From contig BFEA01000028.1 in NCBI GenBank assembly GCA_003427395.1, positions 1,594,003 through 1,629,644 of the forward strand: DNA of 35,642 nucleotides, read 5' to 3'. Shown piece by piece: positions 1-18,138 of the stretch (the first letter of the stretch is position 1; every line of letters begins with the position of its first letter). The stretch comes from Chara braunii. Lineage: Eukaryota; Streptophyta; Charophyceae; Charales; Characeae. Under the pieces are notes generated by a model. It saw only the letters and a list, made by a program, of their open reading frames with translations, did not search any database and was not told the origin of the DNA. The translations under genes were made by a program, and so were the position numbers.

Positions 1-519
1 TGTTCTGTGTATTTGCGACGGACCTACTTTGTGTCATCCTAGAAAAGTGGGACTCTGCTCATCACCTTTTGAATGGCTTTGTGGCAATCTTAATTTTGGC
101 ACTAACTGCCTGAGAAAAGCGAGCCTGGTGCTCATGTTGGACCTCGTCGAGGAAGCTTGGTGTGAAGCCTGAATGGAAGTATTAATTATGGTGTGTGGTT
201 TGTGCGGAAGAAGTGACTCCCGTTCGACTGAGTGAAATAATCAGCCGATGCTTCAGCCTGTCCAGATGAGCTGTAACCGCCTCTTCCTCGTGCTGACAAA
301 TACTACCAGCCTGTCCCCTCGGGTGGACCAGGTGAAGGGCACTGCAGTTTTTTTAAATCATCAAATTGGCATTTAAAAAAAAAAAAAATCATTCCTTTAC
401 ATGCAAATTGGATCCTGTCTATTCTGAACGGAGACGGATTGCTTTGGTTTGTAAAACACCCAGCTTGTCTGGCCATGTACTGGAGTTAAATTTTGAACAC
501 TATTCTAAACCCAAATCTG

Positions 520-712
520 ATCCTAAATCCCAACCACAATCCCAGCCGCATCGGGACCCAATCCCAATCACAGCTTAGCCCATTCCCAACCCCATCCCCA
601 ACCCCATCCCCAACCCCAATCACAACCCCAATCACAACCCCAATTACAACCCCAATTTTAACCCCAATTACTATACTACCCCAATGACAACCCTAGCCTC
701 AAGTCCCAACCC
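520..712. repeat. Degenerate CCCCAA-type C-rich minisatellite
   Basis: About 190 bp are built from imperfect units such as CCCAACCCCATC and CCCCAATCACAA, with 6-mer and 12-mer periodicity and nearly all C and A on this strand. It resembles a telomere-like C-rich strand but is not the plant CCCTAAA repeat and is too degenerate to be a telomere. Both overlapping short open frames (366-578, 493-687) are products of the repeat. Confidence 0.7.
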
Positions 713-1067
713 CAAGCCCTAGGCGCTCATGCCCGTCTCCAAGCCTATTTCCCATTCCATCCCATTCCCAGTGGGGAAGACAATGCATATCTCAGGCATG
801 CCAGAGTGAAGAATGCTAACGATATTCTTTGCTGCGGCCAAATGCTGCCTTGTTCGGCGAATGCAAATATGCTTGACGTTTGTAGGAGCAATATAAATCT
901 CTTCCATCTCATCATAGTTTCTGTTTCTTTTTTGTGGGTAACAGAAAAACCCTTGACAATATTATGCAACACTTTTTTGGCCATTAATGTATACATTAAT
1001 GGTTGGAGAGGTGTAGTTTTCTGTGCTGATGTGTAATTTTGTGTACGCTTGTGTAACGGCATTCTAG

Positions 1068-1241
1068 GTGGTTTCCTGACACACTAGAACTCCTTTGTGG
1101 TTTCCTGACACACTAGAACTCCTTTGTGGTTTCCTGACACACTAGAACTCCTTTGTGGTTTCCTGACACACTAGAACTCGTTTGTGGTTTCCTGACACAC
1201 TAGAACTCGGTTGTGGTTTCCTGACACACTAGAACCCCTTT
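1068..1241. repeat. 29-bp minisatellite, 6 copies
   Basis: Exactly six head-to-tail 29-bp units are present (6 x 29 = 174 bp), each containing TTTCCTGACACACTAGAAC. Units differ only in the last bases (CTCC, CTCG, CTCGG, CCCC). There are no spacers. It ends 37 bp before the splice acceptor of the first translocator exon. Confidence 0.95.
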
Positions 1242-1278
1242 GTTCTTTTGAATGGCTTGTTACTGTGTCATGCCCCAG

Positions 1279-9809
<8,531 letters not shown>

Positions 9810-10170
9810 TTTACAGCAAAATGCTTTGCGTTGCTTGATTTCTCACATCTCCCATTCTACGTATGTCGCCGGGCCCGGGTGGTTCCACTCCATTCCCCTT
9901 TGGGCTTTGGCATCCTCCACATGGTCCCCCTTAGGGTAGCTCCCTCCGTTCCCTTTCAATTTCAATTTCCATTTCCATTTCCATTTCATTTACGGTTGCT
10001 GCGATTCTGTCCCCCCCTTTCAAGTCCTGAAGCATCGTTTTTTCGTTTGCCAGCGGCAGTTGGCTTTTTGTGCAGAACGAGGGCTTTTTTGTTTTGTTAG
10101 CTTTGTCCATCCGCTCACGCTGTGATGGGAATCTTTCCACGTCGTCTCCATAACTTCTCAAGTTTCCACG

Positions 10171-10202
<32 letters not shown>

Positions 10203-10856
10203 CCCCTTCCCCTACTTTTTGACTTTTCCCTTTTTTACTTTTTTCAAAGCGTTTCATTGTCCTTCCCCCGCCCCCCCCCCCTCCCCCCCCCTTTCCCAAT
10301 AGCATAGCATTTGGCTACCTGCTGCAATGAGGAAGGATGTTCTTCCTGTTTACAGGCACTCCCAGGTTGGGTCGCTACAGCCTCAGTTATAGTTTTTATA
10401 TGATTATATCCTGTTATTGTAGAGTAGCAAGGTATGTATGAAAGCTGCTATGAACAAAGAGTAAGATATTAACAGTAGTTTTAAATAACTTATTCTTAGT
10501 AGTTATTAGTTATTAATAAGCAAACAAGAGTTTTAAAGAAAAGAAAAGGGGGAGGGGCGGGGGGGAGGGGGAACAGAGGGGAAAATGGCCTTGCCTTCCA
10601 TCATTTTCCATGTGGAAGTGTCTCTTGGACTGTCTCCCCTTATGCACCATCAGAGGAGGACAAGTGAGTTAAAATAAAAGAAGCAGAAAAAAAAAGGTCT
10701 TTTTTTTTTCTTACTAAGAAAAAAGAAAAGTTTTTGACTCTGGAGAGGAGAAAATGTCAGGAAGCATGTTGCACGGCGACCCTTCCGACTTATTCACCAT
10801 TCTGGGTGGAGAAGAAGGGAGTATGAGCTGAGGGATGGGGAGAGGGTAGTAGGCAG
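9810..10856. other. 3' flank of PPT, no further gene seen
   Basis: This stretch contains the presumed 3' UTR, with no AATAAA close to the stop. It has poly-T and C-rich runs near 10173-10285, AT-rich sequence with GTTATTAGTTATTAATAA near 10500, and purine-rich tracts. No coding segment or RNA gene is supported. Confidence 0.6.
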
Positions 10857-10888
<32 letters not shown>

Positions 10889-10890
<2 letters not shown>

Positions 10891-11007
10891 GTTCAGCCTC
10901 CTGATGAGTCGGTGAAACTCCGACGAAACAGTTTGTCACAGCCCCTCGTTTGTTGTCCTCTTCTCTCTCTCTGCCTACGGTTTTACCGGGCAGTTCTGTT
11001 TGTGACG
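10889..11007 (+). ncRNA. Hammerhead-ribozyme-core-like element, copy 3
   Basis: This is a 119-bp unit from GGGTTCAGCCTC to GTTTGTGACG, preceded by about 30 bp of (AT)n (10859-10888) and followed by (AT)n. The core at 10901-10937 is identical to copies 1 and 2. This copy lies outside the translocator gene, about 1.1 kb past its stop. Placement between AT dinucleotide tracts in every copy suggests a mobile element that inserts into TA microsatellites. Confidence 0.52.
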
Positions 11008-11029
11008 ATATATATATATATATCTATAT

Positions 11030-12108
11030 CTGTGCTAGCTAATCATCTGTTGAAGTCAGCCAGCCAGCCAAAATGAATTTTGTCTCTTTTTATTTTTTCT
11101 TTTGCTCGTGCTAGCGATGTAGAGGAGGCAGGTAATGGTCTGTCTCCCTTTTTTTTTAATATGTTTTTTAACTTTTTTTACGGGAGGGGAGGAGCGGGAA
11201 GGGCCCATCTTTCTGTGATCTTCTTCTTCAGAGGTTCACTGAAGAAGGATGCACAATGCTGACCCCAAGTCTTCTTATCTATTTTTGGCACTTGCTCTGG
11301 CGGGAAAAGTTTTTAATACTACGTGTTTTTTTTTACTAACCTTTTAGCACAAAGCCGAGCGCGCCCCTGTAGTCTTCTCATCGATTTTTGGCTCTTTCTC
11401 TTGCAGAAGAGTTTTTGATACTTCTTCTTCTTTTTTTTTTTCTTTTTTTTCTTTTTTTTTCGGCGTGAACAATTTCACACTCCAATAAGCCGGTTCTCTC
11501 TTTTCGAGTGTCTTACCCTCCGTAGTTCAGCAGGAAAAACATGTTTTGTGCAAAGGGAATGCCTCTTTGCCATAGGCCTGCACAGAGTATGGCGCAACCG
11601 GTGGTCGGGGCGAGATTTCTTCTTCGTTTTCTTGATTGCGGTTTGTTTATATGCGGATCCTTATTGACGCTCGCTACGGGTATCCGTGCGAGAGCATCTA
11701 CGTTAACAAAAACGGCTCCAGTTCGCGTGCCCAGGTATTATTTCTACAGGGTCTCCTGTCCTACTACTGGAGTTTTTGCAGTCCTAATCTGTGCAGTGGC
11801 AGCTTGTTCCAAGCTTTTGCATGAAATACAAGACATGGTGGGCCATGGGGTGAGTTAGGTGTCGACAGTTTTTGCGTAAAGGAAAATATATAGCAAGTTG
11901 GTTTCACGAACTTTTGGAATTGTGAGAAGTCAAAAAAAAAAAAAAAAAAAAGGGAAAAAAAGTACGGGCTGGTTTTCTCTGTTTTTGCCTGAATTTTTTG
12001 TGTTGCTTGCTGTCATCTTTTTATTTTTGTGCTTTTATCTCTTTTTGGGGGGGGGAGTTCCACTTGCGTGTCTTACCTACCAACTGAGCCAGGCTGCTGA
12101 ATGGGTCC
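11030..12108. other. Unassigned, with a diverged local duplication
   Basis: Two related segments (about 11262-11330 and 11366-11432) share GTCTTCTNATC, ATTTTTGGC and AGTTTTTNATACT, an old tandem duplication. A 105-codon open frame (11541-11858) has hydrophobic stretches but no family I recognise. Splice-like sites inside it (CAG/GTATTA, TCTACAG) leave an unknown exon possible. Nothing else is supported. Confidence 0.45.
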
Positions 12109-12487
12109 TCTTTTTTTTTCCATCGTTTTTTTTTTTTTTCCCCTTCCTCCTTTTGTTCTTTAGACTTCTTTTCTTTTTTTCCTATTCTTTTTCTTACAAT
12201 TTTTTTCCCATTTTCTTTCTTTCTTTCTTTTTTGTTTTCTTTTTTTTCTTCCTTTCCTTTTCTTCTTTCTTTCCATTCCTTGTAAAATCAATGTTTTCTT
12301 TCCTTTCCTTTTTTTCCTATTCTTGTTCTTTCGTTTTTTCCCGATTCCTTTCTTTTTTTTTCTTTTTCTTTTCTTTTCTTTTTCTTTTTTTTTCCTTTCC
12401 TTCTTTTTGTATTTTTCCCATTTTCTCTTTTCTTTCTTTTTGTCCTTTTGTTTCCCCCTTTTCTTCTTTCTTTCCCTTCTTTATAAA
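12109..12487. repeat. Polypyrimidine tract of about 380 nt
   Basis: Almost continuous T/C occurs on the + strand, dominated by TTTTC, TTTCC and TTTCTTTC units with very few purines. The 225-codon Phe-rich open frame at 11898-12575 is a translation of this tract. TAAAATCAATG occurs near 12286 and 12484, with a TAAATCAATG variant near 12620, so part of the tract was duplicated. Confidence 0.9.
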
Positions 12488-12556
12488 ATCAATGTGCATT
12501 TTATTGTTCCAATCCTTCAACATCATTGGGGAAGAAAGAAGAGGAAGGAGAAGAAA

Positions 12557-12615
12557 GAAAGGATGTAATATGTAAAAAAAAGAAAGGATGTAATATGTAA
12601 AAAAAAGAAAGGATC
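12557..12615. repeat. 25-bp tandem repeat, two full copies plus partial
   Basis: The unit GAAAGGATGTAATATGTAAA plus five A occurs at 12557-12581 and 12582-12606, with a partial third copy ending in GGATCTTATAAATC. Confidence 0.9.
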
Positions 12616-12619
12616 TTAT

Positions 12620-13538
12620 AAATCAATGTGCATTTTTTTCCTCTTCTTCTTCTTCGGACTCTGTTCACATATGCCTTGCCAAGGCCATAGGACGCCCCTA
12701 CCGTTTAAGCAAGAAGTACGACAACCAACGCACCTTACGGGCTCCATGTTATGTGGCACAAGTGCCGCCTCAATTGAATCATTGGCAGTCACTCGTAGTC
12801 GCGGCACAGGTAGTGAACCTTGACGCCGGCCACAACAATGTCGGTCTCCACGTGCGTGCAGCGATACCGATCAAAAACTAATCTCTCTACAGTCCGCATC
12901 GCTCTGTAAGGGCACGACCCCTATTGCCTGATCGCAGAATCATTAGACATCAGGTAATGGGGGGGCGGGGGGGGTCCTGTATCGGGAGGAAGTGGGGGAC
13001 AGGAAGGCGAGAAGGGGTTGGGGAGGTGCCGCGATGAAGGTGCAGGATGTGGCCGCGTAGGCAGGGGAGGAGGAGGGGGAGGAGGAAGGGGAGGACGGCA
13101 AGTGGGAGGAGGGCAAGTCGGGATGTGGGCGCCTGCGCCATCTCCTGCTGCCCCCTTTTCTTTTTAATCAAGCAAGCAAGCAATCAAATTCTTTGATTGA
13201 AAGAGGAAAAAAAAAGAGGATCAGCGGGGGGGCGGGGGGGTTGTGCTGCAGCAGCCGCTGCATTTGCAGCACCGTACCCACCACATACCCCACCACCATC
13301 CTCTTGGGCTTTTTTCCCATTTTTTAAATTTTCGAGTTTTTTTGTTTGGAAATACCTGAATTTTTTTGTAGGGGGTCTCCTCATGCAGCGTCGAACCACC
13401 CCCTCCTTTTTTTGTCGCTTTTTATTCAGGAGAAAATGAGCTGTCCGGGATCCCTGACAAGGCCTACCCTGGTTGCCTGATGGAGACGTCCTGCGATCGG
13501 ATAGTTGGCGGCCTAGGAAACGACCAGAAATATATGGG

Positions 13539-13539
<1 letters not shown>
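12620..13539. other. Unassigned GC- and purine-rich stretch
   Basis: G-rich and A/G-rich runs occur around 12960-13100 and 13220-13250, and a TGATTGAAAG/CTTTGATTG self-complementary spot lies near 13190. No conserved coding segment or RNA gene was recognised. Confidence 0.5.

Positions 13540-13583
<44 letters not shown>
13540..13583. repeat. Poly-G run (44 nt)
   Basis: This is an uninterrupted run of 44 G on the + strand. Such a run is a strong potential G-quadruplex and a likely assembly weak point. Confidence 0.95.
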
Positions 13584-13584
<1 letters not shown>

Positions 13585-14793
13585 TGTCATGAAAAACACA
13601 CGGCTGGTGATGTCAGTCAAAAGAATAAAAAAGAAGTCGTGCTGGCGCTTCAGCAAAGCCTCGTGCGCAGTTCTTTTCCACCATGGCACAATCCTGATCT
13701 ATTCTTGGCACTATCTCACCAGAAGTCCCCCAAAAAAAACTGAGTTCCCCCTTGGAACATCGGTGATGCTCGTGCAAAATGCTCGTGCAAAATGACCTTC
13801 GCACCAAAACTACGACATATGCTTCGGGATAGAATCATACAACTTCTGCAAGTTGGGTATAGGACCTATAGGTCCTATAGGATCCCTCTAGTGTAACCGC
13901 CTGTTCGTTTCCCATCATCATTTTTCTCTGATGCGTCTTCGGCAGGTGGAGCAAAATGGCTGGCGCAGCCAGCCAAAAGAATGCCTGTGCCGTTTTGTTT
14001 TTTGGGGGGGGTGCAAGGGGGAGGGGGGGGGTTCCAGGCTCGGCAAGGGAAGGGTGAAAAGTACGGGTGGTTTTAGTTAAACCACCCGCCCGTACTCCCA
14101 ACGGGCGAAGTTCGGCTGATAGGTATGGCCAAGAAGCAGGGGGAAAATAGACCTACCGGTAGCAAGGGGAGCAAAGCTGTGAAGGAAAAGGACAACGGGC
14201 AAAGGGCAAGTGTGTTGGAGCTTTTTTTTTTTTTTTTTTTAATATGCCTTGCAATCTTTTTCATTTACTTTTTTTTCAGAACAATTGAGGAAGAAACCTA
14301 TGGGCCTGTTTTCTTTACAGATTTTTTTGCACAAAATTATTTCTTGGTTTCTTGTGTCTGACCACCACCGCCGAATTGCCTAAAGAAGAAGAAGAAGAAG
14401 AAGAAAAAGAAGAAGAAGATGACTGCTTGGTTTCTTATAGTCCTGAATGCAGTGGGGTGTGGAACGACACTGATTATTACGAGCATGCAGCTGTTCTTAA
14501 ACCACCAGTACCTGGGCCAGCCAAAAAAAAAAGTCGTGGCCGTTAACGCGCCGCGACTTTAGGGGGTTCGGGGCAGGCTTGGTAGTGTGATGGAGAAGAA
14601 GCTGTCGGGCCCAAGGAAAAGGGGCAAAAGGACTGTAGGCTATCCGCGTCATTTATGGCGAGCATGTTTCCACATGCACGCACACAGTACAACAAAGAGA
14701 ATAAAAAGAAAAAAAAATGAAAACAAGGGGAAAAAAAAAGAGAAGTACCTGCCACTTGGCAGGCAACAAAAACGGCCCTCATGTGGTAGTTAT
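13584..14793. other. Unassigned, with hairpins
   Basis: A nested palindrome around 13861-13885 reads GGACCTATAGGTCC then TATAGGATCC. A hairpin at 13954-13976 has arms TGGCTGGC and GCCAGCCA. Another at 14061-14095 has arms GTACGGGTGGTTT and AAACCACCC...GTAC. Poly-T (about 14222-14240) and (GAA)n (14385-14419) tracts follow. Related GGCTGGC...CCAGCCA and AAACCACCAGTAC motifs recur at 14500, 16520-16660 and 18778, suggesting fragments of a dispersed family. No gene was recognised. Confidence 0.5.
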
Positions 14794-15124
14794 GGCCCAT
14801 GCTTCACAACTCTCCAAATATGCAAAACGACAAAACTGAATCTTCCACCGGAATATGGACAGATACATGTCTTTGTACATGTGGAGAGTACAGCCCGACA
14901 AATCCTTCTTCTTTGGCCTTGGCTCCACTAGTCTCGACACGCACAAAACACACAATGTCATGGCGATGTATCTATCTTTCCATGTTCTAGAGGAGGATTC
15001 AGTCTCATTGTGCACATTTGCTTGGCCCTTCAGTGTCCCTCACTTGCAAAATGAGACTCAATCCTCCACTACAACACGGAAAGATACATTGCCATAATAT
15101 TTGGAGAGTGGTGAAGCAGCGCCC
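14794..15124. mobile_element. TIR element (MITE-like), GGGC...CTTCACNACTCTCC family
   Basis: The ends are inverted: GCTTCACAACTCTCCAAATAT at the left and its near-perfect reverse complement (one mismatch) at 15099-15117. Subterminal blocks (TGAATCTTCCACCGGAATAT, ATCTTTCCATGTTCTAGAGG) also recur inverted inside. The same ends and blocks occur at 19279-19400 and about 29150-29325. The length of about 331 bp and lack of coding potential fit a non-autonomous DNA transposon. No clear target-site duplication was seen. Confidence 0.75.
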
Positions 15125-15577
15125 ACACTTTTCCTTTCCTTAGGTTTTTTTTTTTTTTTTTTTTTTTTAGGAAGAACTATCTTTTCGCCGTTTCTGACGT
15201 GACTCCCCGTGACAGACGGGGAGGGGAGTTGTCAACTGAAAACTGTCGTTTCACAGTTTTCTACAGAAATGCTCTTTCTTTTCTTTTGTTTTTTCTTTTG
15301 TTTTTATGAGGACTGCTCTCTCCAGAATGTATCTGACTGCATTTGTGGCCATGCCGAGGGTGCTGCACGAGTGAAAACGACGGGCGGTACAAGTGCCAGT
15401 CCACGATGTATCCCAAGTTGGTTCACACCCTCTCCAGGCTCGGCAGCGCTTGGCGCGCAGGCGAAAAAGAGGGTCGGGCCTTAGCAACCGGTACGTACTG
15501 GTGGTCTGAAGTAAGAAAGGGAAATCCCCTGAAGTGAGAGAGTGGAGCCCCTCCCTTAGTTGGGAATGCCTAGACTA

Positions 15578-15682
15578 CCGTCTTCCCCCGAACACAACGC
15601 ACCCTTATTTTGGCTGTATCTGGCCGGAAGTATAGCTTGTATGCATTCATTTTTAGGGTGCGTTATGTTCAGGGGAAGATGG
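15578..15682. mobile_element. 105-bp TA-flanked MITE, copy 1
   Basis: The left end CCGTCTTCCCCCGAACACAA and the right end (reverse complement CCATCTTCCCCTGAACATAA) are inverted repeats of about 30 bp extending to ACGCACCCT. TA dinucleotides flank both ends (15576-15577 and 15683-15684), as expected for a Tc1/mariner-pogo type TA target. It has no coding capacity. Confidence 0.85.
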
Positions 15683-15758
15683 TAGCTCCGTCGCAGTGTC
15701 CCTGGGTGTCAGAACTATCATAATTCAGTCCATGCAGGCACTGTCTGACAGTTGACTA

Positions 15759-15863
15759 CAGTCTTCCCCCGAATACAACGTACGGTCGTTATAGCTGAAT
15801 TTAGATGGAAAGATGCACCAAATTCAGCTATAATGACCGTACGTTGTTTTCGGGGGAAGACTG
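15759..15863. mobile_element. 105-bp TA-flanked MITE, copy 2 (near-perfect foldback)
   Basis: This copy is also exactly 105 bp, 76 bp after copy 1. The ends CAGTCTTCCCCCGAATACAA and the matching right end are flanked by TA (15757-15758, 15864-15865). Almost the whole element is one inverted repeat (arms of about 45 bp through CGGTCGTTATAGCTGAATTT) around a short loop. CAGTC...TATAACG-like ends resemble pogo/Tigger termini. Confidence 0.88.
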
Positions 15864-15865
15864 TA

Positions 15866-16749
15866 GTAGTCTGGGGATCGAGCAGGCATTATTTGACAGG
15901 GATGGTACAGGGATTTTCAACTGAACCGGGGCTGTCATGTACTCGACAGACATGTCCATTCCTTCCTCTTTTTTTTTTTTGTTTTTTTTTTTGTGTTTTG
16001 TTTTGTTTCCCATTCTTTCCATCCTTTCCACTGTTAATAAGTTGATAACCCTTTGCCAGATATTTTTTGACAACCCAGCTTTCTGGCCAGGTATTGTGCC
16101 CAAACTCAAATTGCAAACTGCATAAAGCATCATAGTGCAATTATGACTCGTTTTTGTGACTCTACTGAAGTCACGTAATTTTTGTGAGAATTCACCGGCC
16201 TTGTTTGTTTTTTTTCGAGCCTTCAAATTTATTATTATTTCTTTTTTTTTGAGTAAGTTTTTTTGTTTGCCAAACATTTTCCAAGATTTGTTGACATATA
16301 CTATTCCTGCAACTCAGCGGCGGTGGCTTCCTTGAGACAATCAGCAACTCTGTTGCTCATCCGCTTAATTTCATTGATATGTCTGTTGCTTGCTTACATG
16401 TTTGGAAGTCGATAGCGAAAACCATAAAAAAAAAAAGGACTTGCAAAACAGCACGTGGTCGATTCACCTAGACTCGTTTGAATGGTGACCTGATTTACTC
16501 TTAGGTTTCAGCAACATTTTACTTCAAACCACCAGAGTACCTTTCCCTGCCCGAAAAACAAAGTCGGGGCTAGTTTATGATTTTGCATTTTTCAAATTTT
16601 CAAATTTTCAGGGATTTGGTAACCGGACGGAAATGGCTGGCGGCACCAGCCAAAAGCAGGCTCAAGTACCTTCGGATTTTTTTGGGCGTGGAGGACGAAA
16701 TTAAGGCGCTGCATCAATAGCTGGGCGGGCTACCGGTGGTTTAAATCTA
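15866..16749. other. Unassigned AT-rich stretch
   Basis: This stretch holds T-rich runs (15970-16010, 16208-16265), CAAATTTT repeats near 16590 and a GGCTGGCG...CCAGCC hairpin near 16634. No gene was recognised. Confidence 0.5.
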
Positions 16750-17320
16750 GGAAAAATTGCATCTGTACACCCACTTAAAGAAGGGAATACCCGGTATACC
16801 CAGTCACTGTGCCAACTTGCACTTATACCCGAAAACTGCGGGAGGTAATTATTTGCATGCCCAGGACTGAGGTGGACCCCAGGTTGGTACCACAAAATTG
16901 CGGTTATAACGAAGTACCTGAATGCACAAATTGTGGACATGCCCCTGCAAAATTATCGGCATAGCCGGGACTGAGGTGGAGCAGCCAAATTATTCATATA
17001 CCCTACTACCAGATGCCTGAAATTATCCTCATACCCGCAGCCGCTGGGCCCACGTGGTGGTGGCATGAGCATAATTTTGTGGTTGCCGCCCCTGGCTGTG
17101 GATACACCTGCAATTTTGCCAGCCCATTTCAGGGCATGGGCATAATTTCGTTGCCGGGAACTCGGGGCCTGCGGGACTGGGTATGCCTACAATTTAGCAC
17201 AGGGGAAAAGTCGGGTACTATGCAAAGTTGAACGGGGTCCGGGTATAGATGCAAGTTCGCTGCTGGGACTGGGTATAGCGGGTATTCCCATCTTTAAGTG
17301 GGGTACAGATGCAACTTTCC
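16750..17320. mobile_element. 571-bp TIR element with modular interior
   Basis: The left end TTGCATCTGTACACCCACTT continues through AAAG, GGGAATACCCGG and TATACCCAGTC. The right end carries the reverse complement (GGTATAGCGGGTATTCCCAT, CTTTAAGTGGGGTACAGATG, CAA). The TIRs are about 50 bp and imperfect. The interior repeats modules such as GGGACTGAGGTGGA and short 'cat-acccg' and 'ataattttg' blocks. It is non-coding and therefore a non-autonomous DNA transposon or foldback element. Confidence 0.8.
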
Positions 17321-17800
17321 CTTAAAGCACCAGTACATGGGCACCTGGGCCGCAGGCCTGACACCTCAAATTCTGGAGGCGCGAAGCGAAACCGTGACCG
17401 CCATCTAATTTATCAACGGCGGGCGCCGCGTTTGAAGTGTTTTTTTTTTTTTTTTNNNNNNNNNNNNNNNNNNNNNNNNNNNNNNNNNNNNNNNNNNNNN
17501 NNNNNNNNNNNNNNNNNNNNNNNNNNNNNNNNNNNNNNNNNNNNNNNNNNTTTTTTTTTTTTGTGGACAAATGCTCCAGTCTATTCGTGGGGAGCAGCAC
17601 GTGCTGGGAACCGGGCCCAGCTTCCCATATAGAGTTGCACAAGTCATTTGAGATGCCGGGGCCATTACCCGGCTTCGGCTGAGAATCAACCTGTGAAAAC
17701 TATTGAAGAAATTCAAGAGATTTCTGCCTCATTTTCTTGTGGCGACAAGTTTCGGACTGCAAGGCTGGGGGCAGCATGTACTGGTGGTAGATTGGCCAGA
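17321..17800 (-). repeat. Inverted copy of the 4081-4385 repeat family, split by a gap
   Basis: GGGCACCTGGGCCGCAGGCC, CACCTCAAATTCTGGAG and AATTTATCAACGG (17338-17419), and then CATTTTCTTGTGGCGACAAG, CTGCAAGGCTGGGG and GTACTGGTGG (17732-17786), are reverse complements of blocks in 4081-4385. Poly-T, 95 Ns and unrelated sequence separate the two halves. Confidence 0.75.
17456..17550. other. Assembly gap (95 N) inside poly-T
   Basis: There are 95 Ns with T runs on both sides (17440-17455 and 17551-17562). The real length of this homopolymer region is unknown. Confidence 0.99.
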
Positions 17801-17880
17801 TCTGGAAGGTGAAGGGCTGACAGCTGCGCCTTGTGGCCCACAGAGCAATGGTGCTGGGAGACAGCTGGTCTGAAGTCAGG

Positions 17881-18138
17881 CCCCAGTGTCGCCTTGACCG
17901 TATCTAATTGGCTATCCTTCTTTTTTTTTCTTTTTTTTTTTTTTCTTTTTTTTTTTTTAAGGGTGACGGCCTTTAGACATTATCATTGAGGTGACCGGCC
18001 CCAGGCAATTCATTAGTAGTTGGTTTTCACTCATCATGTTCCATCATCTGGATTCCAACACAGGTCTGTATTTCAGCAGTTCATGGCACTGAGCTAGGCT
18101 CTTGGGTGGCTATCCTTTTTGGGTCAAGGCGACACTGG
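17881..18138. repeat. Inverted-repeat pair CCAGTGTCGCCTTGACC
   Basis: CCAGTGTCGCCTTGACC (about 17883-17899) and its exact reverse complement GGTCAAGGCGACACTGG (about 18122-18138) bracket about 220 bp with T-rich tracts. GGCTATCCTT occurs next to each arm and again at 18198. It may be a small TIR element, but the ends are short and no target duplication was seen. Confidence 0.5.

Larger units (their letters stand above)
1..1278. other. Probable upstream intron of the phosphate translocator gene
   Basis: No conserved coding segment was found here. The sequence ends in a splice acceptor (CCCCAG, 1273-1278) directly before the first recognisable translocator exon, so this stretch is best read as intron. 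The transit peptide and N-terminal half of the protein must be encoded further upstream, outside the window. It holds a degenerate C-rich minisatellite (about 520-712) and a 29-bp tandem repeat (1068-1241). Short open frames here look random. Confidence 0.6.

Noticed and set aside
366-712. Telomere or interstitial telomeric repeat
   Set aside because: The units are CCCCAA/CCCAACC-like and irregular, not the plant CCCTAAA repeat.
1068-1241. CRISPR-like array
   Set aside because: The 29-bp units are head to tail with no spacers, so this is a eukaryotic minisatellite.
11541-11858. 105-codon open frame with hydrophobic segments
   Set aside because: It has no recognised family, internal splice-like sites, and no homologous neighbouring exon. 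It was kept only as a mention in the unassigned region.
11898-12575. 225-codon Phe-rich open frame
   Set aside because: It is a translation of the polypyrimidine tract, with no domain and composition-driven.
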